NCBI GenBank assembly: GCA_963829355.1
Contig: CAWHHZ010000016.1
Location: forward strand, 77,571-141,570
Direction: 5' to 3'
Length of the DNA stretch: 64,000 nt
Source: CAWHHZ01 sp963829355
GTDB taxonomy: Bacteria; Acidobacteriota; Thermoanaerobaculia; Gp7-AA8; JAHWKK01
In this document: positions 1-9,992 of the stretch, piece by piece
How the letters are laid out: each line of letters starts with the position of its first letter
Numbering within the stretch: position 1 is the stretch's first letter
Notes under the pieces: generated by a model
Told to the model about the DNA's origin: nothing
The model's input: the letters and a program-made list of their open reading frames with translations, nothing else
Databases searched by the model: none
Translations under genes and position numbers: made by a program

Positions 1-108
1 TTGAATGAGCTCGCCGTCGGAGACCCAACCGATCAGCCAGAGCGCGCCCGCTTCTGGCGAGCGGTGAGCTACTTTCTGGAGAAGGCCGCCGCTGAAGTGC
101 GGGACTGA
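1..108 (+). CDS. C-terminal end of an unidentified protein (partial)
   Basis: An open frame runs from the first base of the window to a TGA stop at 106-108 and encodes 35 residues ending FLEKAAAEVRD. The rest of the gene lies outside the window. The tail is charged and helix-like (RARFWRAVSYFLEKA) and no family can be named from it. It is followed directly by a palindromic repeat, which fits a real gene end rather than read-through. Confidence that the frame is coding is moderate. Confidence 0.45.
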   Translation: MNELAVGDPTDQPERARFWRAVSYFLEKAAAEVRD

Positions 109-152
109 GTCCTGAGTCCTGAGGAGAAAAGGCTTCCGTCGCAGAGAGAACT

Positions 153-280
153 TGTCATCCTGAGCGCAGCGAAGGATCGGGTGCGTCCTGACTGTCGCGC
201 ACTTTCGTCATGAGAGTCGGGCCGTACGCGATCCTTCGACCGTCCTTTCCCGCTGCGCGATCCGGCGGCTCAGGATGACA
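153..280. repeat. Family A long palindromic repeat
   Basis: The element opens with TGTCATCCTGAGCGCAGCG and AAGGATCG, and closes with CGATCCTTCGACCGTCC and GGCTCAGGATGACA, so both the outer and inner arms are inverted copies around a centre of about 50 bp. A second, partial right arm (GGCGGCTCAGGATCACA) follows at 316-338. The same arms recur at roughly ten other intergenic places in the window. It fills the gap between the first gene and the exporter ATPase. It has no coding potential of its own. Confidence 0.85.
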
Positions 281-378
281 GCGGTTTCTTACGCTCCCCA
301 TGCCGACGCACCCATCGTCCGGCGGCTCAGGATCACAGGGGGGTTCGGGGCCCGGACTTCGGACGCGGACTTCGCCCT

Positions 379-1074
379 TTACGCCGCGACCGCTCGATCG
401 TCGAGGATCAGACCGTCCTGGATCTCGACGATGCGTCCCGCCCGATTCGCGAGCGCGAGATCGTGCGTGATGATCACGAGCGTTTTTCCCTGATCCCACA
501 GCTCACTGAAGACGTCCATGATGTCGCCGCCGCTCGAGGTATCGAGGTTTCCCGTAGGCTCGTCAGCAAGAATGATCGACGGCTCCATCGATAGAGCTCG
601 GGCGATCGCCACGCGCTGCATCTGTCCTCCGGAGAGCTCTGTCGGTTTGTGCTCGATTCGATCACCGAGTCCGACCTTCTCGAGAAGCGCGGTCGCGCGC
701 CGGCGGCGCTCTCTCACCGAGACTCCTCCGAAAAGCATCGGCATCTCGACGTTCTCGAGTGCCGTGATGTGCGGAAGTAGATTGAAGTTCTGAAAGATGA
801 ATCCGACGCGCCTGTTGCGAATGTCGGCAAGCTGATCGCGATCGAGACCAGCCACCGTCTCGCCGCTCAGTTTGTAGGTCCCCGCGGTGGGCGTATCGAG
901 ACAGCCGATCAGGTTCATCAACGTCGATTTTCCTGATCCCGATGGTCCCACGATTGCGACGAACTCCCCGCTGTTGATCGACAGATCGATCCCTTTGAGG
1001 GCCTCGACCTCGACCTTGCCCGTCTTGTACACCTTCCGGACTCCCTGCATCTCGATGATCTTCTCTTCGCTCAC
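379..1074 (-). CDS. MacB/LolD-type ABC transporter ATP-binding protein
   Basis: This 231-residue protein is the cytoplasmic ATPase of a MacAB-like exporter. It has Walker A GPSGSGKS at residues 43-50, the Q-loop stretch IFQNFNLLP, the signature LSGGQMQRVAIARAL and Walker B ILADEPTGNLD, followed by the H-loop ITHD. These are the hallmarks of the LolD/MacB ATPase group. The chosen start is a GTG at 1074 because GAAGGAG lies 8 bases upstream; another GTG eight codons earlier has no such site. It is the last gene of a leftward operon whose upstream genes are two MacB-fold permeases and a membrane fusion protein. The substrate cannot be told from sequence. Confidence 0.93.
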   Translation of the reverse strand: MSEEKIIEMQGVRKVYKTGKVEVEALKGIDLSINSGEFVAIVGPSGSGKSTLMNLIGCLDTPTAGTYKLSGETVAGLDRDQLADIRNRRVGFIFQNFNLLPHITALENVEMPMLFGGVSVRERRRRATALLEKVGLGDRIEHKPTELSGGQMQRVAIARALSMEPSIILADEPTGNLDTSSGGDIMDVFSELWDQGKTLVIITHDLALANRAGRIVEIQDGLILDDRAVAA

Positions 1075-1099
1075 TCTCTCATCTCCTTCGATTCGCACC

Positions 1100-2350
1100 C
1101 TATTCGTACCTCAGTGTTGCCGCGGGATCGACAGCGGCTGCGCGACGAGCAGGGAAATAGCCTGCAACGACTCCGATCAATCCGAGAATCGACGCGGTCA
1201 GCACACCGATCTGCATCGAGATCGTCGGCGTTCCCAGAAACTTCATCACATCGCTGTCGGATGGGATGAAGCTCATCGCGGTGACCAGAAGCATTCCGAT
1301 GACGATTCCGAGTGCGCCTCCCACCAATGTGTACATCAGTCCTTCCATGACGAAGGGGAGCACGATCCATCTGCCGCGAGCGCCGAGCGCCATCTTCACG
1401 CCGATCTCCCGCGTCCGCTCCTTGACCACCGCGTACATGATGTTCGCCACCCCAACCCCGCCGATCAGGAGCGTCAGACCACCGATGATCCCGAGGAAGA
1501 TCTGGATGCCCAGAGTCATGTTCGTCGTGATTTTCGAGGTTTCGACGGTATCCCATATCTGGAGCGCCGGCTCGTCTTCGGGATCGAAGCCATACTTCCC
1601 GCCGAGCAATTCGCGAAACTTCCGAAGCGCTCCCTCCATCTGATCCGGCTCAGCGACCTGGATCACCATGTTGTTGAGCCGCTCGAAGCCGAACTGGGAC
1701 CGGAACGTCGAGATCGGAATTGTTGCGTGCTGCGAGTCCGGCCCGGAGTAGGTACCCATCTGCGTCTTCTGCTGCATCACCCCGATGACCGTGTAAGGGA
1801 CATTGTTGACGAGCAGGGTCTTTCCTACCGGATCCGTATCGCCAAAGACGTCGGTCGCCAGCTCGTCACCGAGAAAGATCACGCGACGACGGAGATTCTC
1901 GTCCACCTGCGTCAGAAACCGTCCGCCGGCGACCGGATAGTGCTTGCGGGCCTCGCCATAAACGGGATTCGTTCCGGTGACTCGCGCGTTCACCGTTTTC
2001 CCCTCATAGTTGAGGGCCGTGCGCCAACTGTTGATCTCACCGATGACGGCGGTCAGCTCCGGCATCCGTTCCTCGATGTAGTCGACGTCCTCGATCCGCA
2101 TCCGGATCGGCCGCCCGGGATTCATCCCCTTGTAGACCTTCGTCGTCTCTCCGCCCCACACCACGGCGATGTTCTCTCCCATCGCGCGACGGTTCTTGTC
2201 GAGCTGTCGCTTCAGCCCCTCGCCAAATCCGAGAAGCAGAAGGATCGCAACCGTGCCCCACGCGATCGCTGCGATCGTGAGATACGCCCGCTTCTTCTGA
2301 ATCTGCGCCGAGCTCGCGAAAAGGGAGAGGATGATTTTGAGTTGGGTCAT
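1100..2350 (-). CDS. MacB-family ABC transporter permease (second of two)
   Basis: The 416-residue protein has the FtsX/MacB layout: one N-terminal membrane helix (about residues 23-43, TIAAIAWGTVAILLLLGFG), a large periplasmic MacB-type domain, and three membrane helices near the C-terminus containing the conserved cytoplasmic loop VVKERTREIGVKMALGARGR that docks on the ATPase. It ends PARRAAAVDPAATLRYE, as the family usually does. It lacks an ATPase domain, which is supplied by the next gene 25 bases downstream. It resembles its upstream neighbour throughout, so the two probably form a heterodimeric channel. Confidence 0.92.
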   Translation of the reverse strand: MTQLKIILSLFASSAQIQKKRAYLTIAAIAWGTVAILLLLGFGEGLKRQLDKNRRAMGENIAVVWGGETTKVYKGMNPGRPIRMRIEDVDYIEERMPELTAVIGEINSWRTALNYEGKTVNARVTGTNPVYGEARKHYPVAGGRFLTQVDENLRRRVIFLGDELATDVFGDTDPVGKTLLVNNVPYTVIGVMQQKTQMGTYSGPDSQHATIPISTFRSQFGFERLNNMVIQVAEPDQMEGALRKFRELLGGKYGFDPEDEPALQIWDTVETSKITTNMTLGIQIFLGIIGGLTLLIGGVGVANIMYAVVKERTREIGVKMALGARGRWIVLPFVMEGLMYTLVGGALGIVIGMLLVTAMSFIPSDSDVMKFLGTPTISMQIGVLTASILGLIGVVAGYFPARRAAAVDPAATLRYE

Positions 2351-2355
2351 TTTTC

Positions 2356-2457
2356 GGTTCTCAGTTCTCGGTTCTCGGTTCTCAGTTCTCGGCTGTCGGT
2401 TGTCTGGTTCGGTGTCCGGTTTCGAGCTCCTGCTGAGAACGGAGAACTGAGAACCGG
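2356..2457. repeat. Tandem octamer repeat (GTTCTCRG units) with an inverted partner
   Basis: Between the two permease genes, 2356-2393 is a run of 8-bp units alternating GTTCTCAG and GTTCTCGG. At 2434-2457 the complementary units (GAGAACGGAGAACTGAGAAC) appear in the opposite orientation, so transcribed RNA could form a hairpin. The location inside an apparent operon means it would be carried in the transcript. It encodes nothing. Confidence 0.8.
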
Positions 2458-2467
2458 CAACCTCTTT

Positions 2468-3700
2468 CTACAGCTTCATTGCCACGACCGGATCGAGTCG
2501 TGCCGCTTCTCTTGCTGGAAAGTAGCCGGCAACGATTCCCACCAGCCCCAGTGCGATGGTCGTTAGAATGGCGACCGGCGCAGAAACCTCGGGTTGTCCG
2601 ACGTATTGCACGAGGTCCTGGGGGAAGATCGCACAGATTCCTATGGAGATCAGAAAGCCGATCGCTCCCCCGATCGCCGTCACGAAGATGGTCTCGAGCA
2701 GGAACTGGCTCAGGATCGACCGCTGCTTCGCTCCCAGGGCCATCTTGATTCCGATCTCCCGGGTACGTTCCTCCACGACGACGTTCATGATGTTGGAGAC
2801 GCCGATGCCACCGACGACGAGAGTCAGCGACCCGACGATTCCGAGAAACGAGTTGAACGCCAGCATGAAGATGTCGAAAAACTTGAACTGCTCGGTCGTG
2901 TCCCAGAGTGACAGAGCCTCCTTGTCGTCGGGAGCGAATCGAAGCCGTTCCGACAGGATCGTGCGCACTTCATCGGAGGCGGCCTCTGACTCGCCCGCCG
3001 TCTTCGGGCGGAAGATGAAGTTGTTCACATACTCCCGGCCGGTGAGCGCACGGAAGGTGGTCGCCGGAATGAAGACCTTCGAATGATCGCGGCCGCTGTA
3101 GCTCGAGTCCTGATCCTTCTCGACCATCACTCCCACGATCGTGAATGGAGAGCCTTCCATCTGCACCGACTTGCCAACCGGATCGACGCCTTCGCCGAAA
3201 ATATCGGTCGCGAGCTGGTTACCGATAAAGGCGACGCGACGCTGCTTGTTCATGTCGATCGGGTTGAGATACCGCCCCCCCGCCTGCGGGATGAGATTCC
3301 GCATGTCACCAAAAATCGGAGTGACCCCGGAGACGTCCACAGAGAGCTGTTTCGTCCCGTAGATGAGCTTCATTCCGCTTCCGAACTCGCCCGAGATTCC
3401 GTTGAGAAGGCCGGCATCCCGATCGACTGCTTTGAGGTCCTCCATCGTGATCCTGATACGCCGTCCCTTCCCGAGCCCCTCGTACGGCATCGAAGTCAGA
3501 CCGGGCCACGCGATCACGATCCGATCGCCGAGTCCCGCGGTCGCCCGGATCATCTGCTTGTGCAGACCCGTCCCGAACGCGAGCAGCAGACTGATCGCCA
3601 CCGTTCCCCAGATGATCCCGAAGACCGTCAGGAAGGTTCGGAGCTTCTGCGATCGCATGTCGCGCCAGAGCTGTCGGAAAACGTCTTTGAGTTGGGTCAT
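2468..3700 (-). CDS. MacB-family ABC transporter permease (first of two)
   Basis: This 410-residue permease starts MTQLKDVFRQLWRDMRSQKLR, like its downstream partner. It shows one N-terminal membrane helix (LTVFGIIWGTVAISLLLAFG), a periplasmic core, and three C-terminal membrane helices with the coupling loop VVEERTREIGIKMALGAKQR. The C-terminus reads PAREAARLDPVVAMKL. It sits 203 bases after the membrane fusion protein gene; that gap is filled by a tandem octamer repeat. Known MacB proteins join ATPase and permease in one chain, whereas here they are separate genes. Confidence 0.92.
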   Translation of the reverse strand: MTQLKDVFRQLWRDMRSQKLRTFLTVFGIIWGTVAISLLLAFGTGLHKQMIRATAGLGDRIVIAWPGLTSMPYEGLGKGRRIRITMEDLKAVDRDAGLLNGISGEFGSGMKLIYGTKQLSVDVSGVTPIFGDMRNLIPQAGGRYLNPIDMNKQRRVAFIGNQLATDIFGEGVDPVGKSVQMEGSPFTIVGVMVEKDQDSSYSGRDHSKVFIPATTFRALTGREYVNNFIFRPKTAGESEAASDEVRTILSERLRFAPDDKEALSLWDTTEQFKFFDIFMLAFNSFLGIVGSLTLVVGGIGVSNIMNVVVEERTREIGIKMALGAKQRSILSQFLLETIFVTAIGGAIGFLISIGICAIFPQDLVQYVGQPEVSAPVAILTTIALGLVGIVAGYFPAREAARLDPVVAMKL

Positions 3701-3703
3701 GGT

Positions 3704-3902
3704 TCAGTCATTGAGTCATTGAGTCATTGAGTCATTGAGTCATTGGGTCATTGGGTCGTTGGGTCGTTGGGTCATTGAGTCGTTGGATCGTTGTGTAATC
3801 AGGTCTGTGTCGGTGACTACTGGGTTATTGGCGTTGGTGGTCGGCTCGAGGCAGTAACCGATCGGCTATCCAATGACGCAATGACTCAACGACTCAACGA
3901 CC
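3704..3902. repeat. Tandem octamer repeat (TCATTGAG units) inside the exporter operon
   Basis: From 3704 to about 3795 the unit TCATTGAG or a one-base variant (TCATTGGG, TCGTTGGG) is repeated about ten times. At 3867-3902 the reverse-complement type (CAATGACTCAACGACTCAACG) occurs, again making an inverted pair. The same unit appears at 48434-48490 and, inverted, at 48658-48745. It lies between the fusion-protein and permease genes, so it would be transcribed with them. Confidence 0.85.
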
Positions 3903-3903
3903 A

Positions 3904-5004
3904 TCAGGAAATCTCCTTCGGCGGGCGCTCGATGACGATGTCGCCCGCTTTGAGACCTTCGGTCACTTCCACGGTCAGTCCGTCGGAGATGCCGGTCTTG
4001 ATCTCGACCTTCTTCGGCTCGGCCTCCGGCCCGTCTCCCGGAATTTCCACAAAGGCTTTCTGTCCGCCGTCTTCCCAGATCACGAGGCGCTCAGGGACGA
4101 CGACGACGTCGGTCTTTTCCCGGATGATGACGTCGGCATTCGCGGAGTAGCCGGCCCTGAGGCTGATCTCCTGGCCCGGATCGAGCTCCACCTCGACGTC
4201 AAACAGCGTGGCGCCCTCCTCCTGCTTTGCCTGAGGAGCGATTCGCGTCACGATGCCGGTGATGACATCCGAAGGCAACGCACCGATCTTGATGCGGGTC
4301 GGCATTCCCATCGAGAGTTTACCCACGTCGATCTCGTCGACGGTACCGCGAAAGATCAGATCTCTCATATCAGCAATGGTCGCGAGCTCCGTTCCCGGCT
4401 GAAAGGAAGTCAGCGGAACGATTGGATCTCCCGGATCGACGTTCCTCGTGAGAACGACGCCAGCTGCCGGGGCCTTGATGAGTGCCTCGGTGCCGCCGCC
4501 GGCCGAGCTTCCCTTCCGGGTCAGATCGCGATCCTGCTGAGCCTTGAGGAGTGAGATCCGGGCGAGTTGGAAGGCTTCACCCTTCGAGTCGAGCTCAGAG
4601 GTCGGAAGGACTCCGGCGGCAGTGAGCTCTTTCGCACGCTCGTACTCCGCTTTGGCCCTGTTGAACGACGCCTGAGCGGACTCCACCCGCCGGTCGACCT
4701 CGGTGACTTCGAGCGGAGTCGGGTCGGGTCTGATCTCGAAAAGCGGATCTCCGGCCTGAACCTCATCCCCGACCTCGACCATCGCCCGGCCCACGATGCC
4801 GGGGATCTTCGACTTCACTTCGAACTCGAGCCGCGGCTCGATCTGCCCCACGGCGATCGCCTTCTCGGTGATGTCGCCCTTTTCTATCGTGACCTGCTTC
4901 AGTCCTCCTTCATCGTCGCCCGACTTTCGCACGTATCCGTAAATACCCGCGGCAACGAGCACGAGAACCAGAAGAACAGCCAGTATTCTGATCAGCTTGC
5001 GCAT
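3904..5004 (-). CDS. HlyD/MacA-type periplasmic membrane fusion protein
   Basis: The 366-residue protein bridges an inner-membrane ABC exporter and an outer-membrane channel. It has an N-terminal membrane anchor (residues 4-24, LIRILAVLLVLVLVAAGIYGY), a lipoyl-like half followed by a helical hairpin (residues about 85-145, rich in heptads such as RVESAQASFNRAKAEYERAKE), the returning lipoyl half (IKAPAAGVVLTRNVDPGDPI) and beta-barrel domains. The start at 5004 is chosen because GAGGAG lies 9 bases upstream; an open frame continues further upstream only through low-complexity hexamer repeats. It is the first gene of the leftward exporter operon and is divergent from dnaG. Confidence 0.92.
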   Translation of the reverse strand: MRKLIRILAVLLVLVLVAAGIYGYVRKSGDDEGGLKQVTIEKGDITEKAIAVGQIEPRLEFEVKSKIPGIVGRAMVEVGDEVQAGDPLFEIRPDPTPLEVTEVDRRVESAQASFNRAKAEYERAKELTAAGVLPTSELDSKGEAFQLARISLLKAQQDRDLTRKGSSAGGGTEALIKAPAAGVVLTRNVDPGDPIVPLTSFQPGTELATIADMRDLIFRGTVDEIDVGKLSMGMPTRIKIGALPSDVITGIVTRIAPQAKQEEGATLFDVEVELDPGQEISLRAGYSANADVIIREKTDVVVVPERLVIWEDGGQKAFVEIPGDGPEAEPKKVEIKTGISDGLTVEVTEGLKAGDIVIERPPKEIS

Positions 5005-5080
5005 TCGTAAAATCTCCTCGTGATGTAGAACGAAAACCCTCTCTTCTGGTGATCTACGGAGCTTGTCGTAAAAGGTTTTC

Positions 5081-5277
5081 GTGGATGGGTGGACAGTCGT
5101 GGAAGGTGGACGGTCGTGGACAGAAGCGTGGGCAAACGAGTGGACCCTGCGTGAGGCGTCAGCAAGTCTCCAGCGGCCGTCTCTCCCATCAGGTCCACGT
5201 CCACGCTTCCGTCCACGTCCACGTCCACGTCCACGCTTCTGTCCACGTCTTTGTCCACGCTTCCGTCCACCGTCCAC
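5081..5277. repeat. Hexamer repeat tract GTCCAC with an inverted arm, between divergent genes
   Basis: The 335-base gap between the fusion-protein gene and dnaG is mostly repeat. From 5193 to 5277 GTCCAC or CTTCCGTCCAC units are repeated about twelve times, and 5081-5143 carries the complementary GTGGAC type. A perfect 17-base inverted pair lies at 5115-5131 and 5231-5247. The tract covers the region where both divergent promoters should lie. All frames through it stay open and give artificial Val-His or Arg-Gly-rich peptides. Confidence 0.8.
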
Positions 5278-5339
5278 ATTCCACGATCGCACGTGCGCGA
5301 ATACCCGGCCATCTCCCCGTTGTTGCAGAGCCCGAGTCA

Positions 5340-7068
5340 ATGCTCGACCTGTCAGAATCAGTCATCTCCCGCGTCCGCGACGCAGCCGATCTCGTCGAGA
5401 TCGTGACCCAGATGACGCCTCTGAAAGTCGCCGGCAGGAGTCACAAGGGGCTCTGCCCGTTCCATCGCGAGAAGTCTCCTTCTTTCCACGTCGACCGTGG
5501 CAAGGGTCTCTTCTACTGCTTCGGGTGTGGCGAAGGGGGCGACGTCTTCAAGTTTCTGATGCTGACCGAGCGGATGACGTTCCCCGAATCGGTCGAGCAT
5601 CTCGCCGGACGGTACGGGATTCAGCTTCCGCGTAAGGAGAAGACCAGAAGGGATCGCGCCAAAGACGAGCTGGTCGATCTGATCGACGAAGCGGCGGCCG
5701 CCTACCATCAGGCAATCCGGTGGGAGCCAAACGCCGCGGACATATACCTGCGAAGAACGCGGCATCCCGAAGAAGATCTGGGACCTCTACGGCTTCGGAT
5801 ACGCGCCCGATTCGTGGGATTACATCATCTCGCGCCTCGGTCGGAAATACACGAGCGAGCAGCTCGAACAGGCAGGTCTGGTTCTGCGGCGCAAGACGGG
5901 GAATGGCTTCTACGACCGATTCCGCAACCGTCTCATGATTCCGATCCACTCGGAGAGCGGAACGCTGATCGGTTTCGGCGGCCGCTCTCTCGACGGCAGC
6001 GACCCGAAGTATCTGAACTCGCCCGAGTCCGAGCTTTTCAACAAATCGAACACGCTCTACAACCTCCATCGCGCCAAGGACCAGATGAGAAAGCTGGACC
6101 GCGCCATTCTCGTCGAAGGTTACTTCGACTGCATCGCCCTCGACTCCGCGGGGATTGCCGGCGTGGTCGCTTCGATGGGAACCTCGCTCACCACCGGACA
6201 GGCCAGCGTGCTCAGGCGGCGCGCGAGCAAGGTCACGATCTGCTATGACGGGGACAGCGCCGGCAGGCAGGCGTCACTGCGGGCGGCGCCGGTGCTTCTG
6301 TCCGCAGGTCTCGGAGTCGAGATCGCGAACGTCGGAGAAGGAGACGATCCGGACGGGTTTCTCCAGAAGCATGGTCTCGATCGTCTCATGGAGGTCATCG
6401 GACAAGCCACGGATCTGTTCGATTTTGCCCTCGAGCTGGAGGCTCCTCCAGGGAAAACTCTCACGACGGATGACAAGAAGCGGATTCTCGAAAAACTCGA
6501 GCCGCTGCTGACCGCCGTATCCGATCCCGTGGTGAAGAACGATGCGGCGCAGAGGGTGGCGGACCGCATCGGTCTCCAGTTCGAGACCGTATGGAGCTCG
6601 ATCCGCCGTGGCTCGAGGCAGATCACCGCACCTGAGACGACGTTGAAGGGGTCGACCGTTTCGAGCGGAGAGAAACAGGTGCTCCGAGCCCTTCTGAGGT
6701 CGACCGATGGAGACGAACGACTGTCGGCCGTCTCAGCGGAATGGTTCGACGACGCCGAGTGTCGCGCAATCGCCGAGACTCTCGCGAGTTTGCGTGAAAT
6801 GAACCAACCCCTTGATTTTTCGCATGTTGCGACCCATCTTAAGGGGGAAGCCGAGCTGAAGCGCCTCTCCGAGCTCGCGTTTGAGGATGAGGAAGACGAA
6901 ACCGACGATGCCGCCCTCGCCTCCGCGCTCGACCGCATGCGCCGGCGCCAGCTCGACCGCCGGTCGGATCAACTGCAGGCGGAGATCCGGGAAGCAGAGC
7001 GATCCGGGGACTCCGATGTACTCAACAGACTTCTCCGGGAGAAAATGGAGCTGAGAACTCTGAAATAA
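5340..7068 (+). CDS. dnaG: DNA primase DnaG, interrupted by a one-base frame break
   Basis: DnaG makes RNA primers at the replication fork. The CHC2 zinc site is intact (C39, H42, C60, C63 in CPFH and YCFGCGEGG). The frame breaks near 5750-5760: before it the protein reads AADIYLRRTRHPEE, while the frame one base on reads RGIPKKIWDLYGFGYAPDSWDY and continues to the end. Removing one A restores the family sequence YLRERGIP. Downstream are the TOPRIM motifs (ILVEGYFD near residue 255, CYDGDSAGRQ) and a C-terminal helicase-binding region. With one base removed the protein is 575 residues, normal for DnaG. No strong ribosome site precedes the ATG. rpoD follows 240 bases downstream, as in many bacteria. 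Confidence 0.9.
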
Positions 7069-7308
7069 TCTTCTGTCTCCTTTCGATTACAAAGTTGTCA
7101 CCTTTCAAGATCGCGATGTGTGCTTCACATTTTTCCGATTTGTCAAGTACAGATTGAGACCTCGAAAAAAGGTCCGCAGTTCACTCGTGTGAGCTCGTAG
7201 TCCAGATCCGCGTGGCGCCTGACCCCTGTGCGGGAGCGCGAATGATAAAGGATGAGACTGCGCCGGGCACGACCAATGAGCTGTTCATATCCAGGCAAGG
7301 GGGCAGGA

Positions 7309-9033
<1,725 letters not shown>

Positions 9034-9042
9034 ACATCAACC

Positions 9043-9073
9043 GAAAGGCGGGCTCCGGCCCGCCTTTCTTTTT
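9043..9073 (+). terminator. Rho-independent terminator of rpoD
   Basis: A perfect 11-bp stem (GAAAGGCGGGC / GCCCGCCTTTC) closes a TCCG loop and is followed by TTTTT at 9069-9073. It starts 9 bases after the rpoD stop codon. Confidence 0.95.
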
Positions 9074-9103
9074 GTGGTGTGGGTCGGGCTGGATCAGGAA
9101 AGC

Positions 9104-9320
9104 TGTCATCCTGATCGAAGCGAAGGATCGGGTGCGTCCTGACTGTCTCGTACTTTCCGTCGGGAGAGTCGGGCCGTACGAGATCCTTCGACCGTCCTCC
9201 GCTGCGCTCTGGCGGCTCAGGATGACAGTCTCCCGGGGGCTATTTTCAGAGCGGACCTCCCCCGGCCGCCGGGGCACCAACCCCACGAAAGCCTGTCATC
9301 CTGAGCGAAGCGAAGGATCT
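9104..9320. repeat. Family A palindromic repeat plus a half copy
   Basis: A complete copy occupies 9104-9227 with arms TGTCATCCTGA and TCAGGATGACA, and inner arms GAAGGATC and GATCCTTC. Its centre is nearly the same as in the copy at 153-280 (GGTGCGTCCTGACTGTC, GAGAGTCGGGCCGTACG). A left half alone (TGTCATCCTGAGCGAAGCG, AAGGATC) sits at 9294-9320. Together they fill the space between the rpoD terminator and the next promoter. Confidence 0.85.
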
Positions 9321-9344
9321 CGCTGAAAAAGTCAGACGAAAATG

Positions 9345-9373
9345 TTGAATTAATCTTTACGACATTTTATACT
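9345..9373 (+). promoter_or_regulatory. Sigma-70 promoter of the candidate non-coding RNA
   Basis: TTGAAT at 9345-9350 and TATACT at 9368-9373 are separated by exactly 17 bases. This is one of the clearest housekeeping promoter matches in the window, and no protein gene follows it. Transcription would start near 9380. Confidence 0.7.
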
Positions 9374-9379
9374 GTCACG

Positions 9380-9698
9380 CATCAGAGTGATCGACCCCGG
9401 AATGGACGTCATAATCGTCTGGTTTCGAATCGTCGAGAACGGTACCTCTGGTGCTGCCGCTCATTGACATTGAATTCAAGATCCCGCCCCAGCCCTCCAT
9501 CACGGGTTGCGATGGGGCGGTCGATCCGGTCCTCGGACGGCGAGATGGATCATCTTCGGATGATGTCAACCGGGGGTTCCGCCGGAAATTCAAGGGGAGG
9601 AGGTACTGCAGTCGATGGATTCAAATATATGTTTGGGGGAAAGCAGCTCGTAACCCCTACCCCACTGAAAGGGCGCCGAAAGGCGCCCTTTCTTCGTT
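9380..9698 (+). ncRNA. Candidate structured non-coding RNA of unknown class
   Basis: The segment is bounded by a good promoter (9345-9373) and an intrinsic terminator (9668-9698) and holds no convincing reading frame. Several hairpins are visible. CGCCCCA pairs with TGGGGCG across about 21 bases near 9485-9520. CATC-TTCG-GATG gives a UUCG tetraloop helix near 9553-9566. GGGGG and CCCC enclose a loop just before the terminator. I see no signatures of RNase P (GAGGAAAGTCC), tmRNA or SRP RNA. A 12-codon frame beginning ATG at 9614 follows a GGAGGAGG, so a small leader peptide is an alternative. The function is unknown. Confidence 0.5.
9668..9698 (+). terminator. Rho-independent terminator of the candidate RNA
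   Basis: A perfect 10-bp stem AAAGGGCGCC / GGCGCCCTTT with a GAAA loop is followed by a pyrimidine-rich tail (CTTCGTT). It ends the transcript that begins near 9380 and is not preceded by a protein stop codon. Confidence 0.85.
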
Positions 9699-9747
9699 AT
9701 GGCCGGTTCGCTTGATTATCATCTCCTTACGCGGCTCCGAACCAGAA

Positions 9748-9865
9748 TGTCATTCTGAGCCGCCGGAGGACGGCGAAGAATCGCGTCCGGTTATCCTCGG
9801 GGAAGATTCTTTCGAGGTCAGTCGAGGAGAATGGCACGAGATCCTTCGCTCCTCTCAGGATGACA
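9748..9865. repeat. Family A palindromic repeat, diverged copy
   Basis: The arms read TGTCATTCTGAGCCGCCGG on the left and TCAGGATGACA on the right, with an inner GATCCTTCGCTCC arm. It is less regular than other copies. It separates the candidate RNA terminator from the tRNA gene. Confidence 0.7.
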
Positions 9866-9904
9866 CTCTGATCTGCCCTCTTCAATTTTCAATTTTTTCT
9901 CTCC

Positions 9905-9991
9905 GCCTCGGTGGCGAAATTGGTAGACGCAAGGGACTTAAAATCCCTCGACCTCCGGGTCATGCCGGTTCGAGTCCGGCCCGAGGCACCA
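9905..9991 (+). tRNA. tRNA-Leu (anticodon TAA)
   Basis: The acceptor arm GCCTCGG pairs with CCGAGGC, followed by ACCA encoded in the DNA. The anticodon stem AGGGA/TCCCT encloses CTTAAAA, giving anticodon TAA at 9939-9941. A long variable arm (CGACCTCCGGGTCATG) and the T arm GCCGG-TTCGAGT-CCGGC identify a class II leucine tRNA of 87 nt. It reads UUA and UUG codons. Confidence 0.97.
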
Positions 9992-9992
9992 T

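Noticed and set aside
887..2566. A 559-codon frame antisense to the exporter ATPase and permease
   Set aside because: It overlaps two confident conserved genes and shows no domain or ribosome site.
3704..3902. Possible CRISPR array
   Set aside because: Units are contiguous 8-mers without unique spacers, and no cas gene is present.
5049..5339. Upstream extension of dnaG, and of the fusion protein gene on the other strand
   Set aside because: Both extensions are translations of GTCCAC/GTGGAC hexamers; ribosome site and homology support the shorter starts.
9380..9698. RNase P, tmRNA or SRP RNA
   Set aside because: None of the universal sequence signatures of these RNAs is present.
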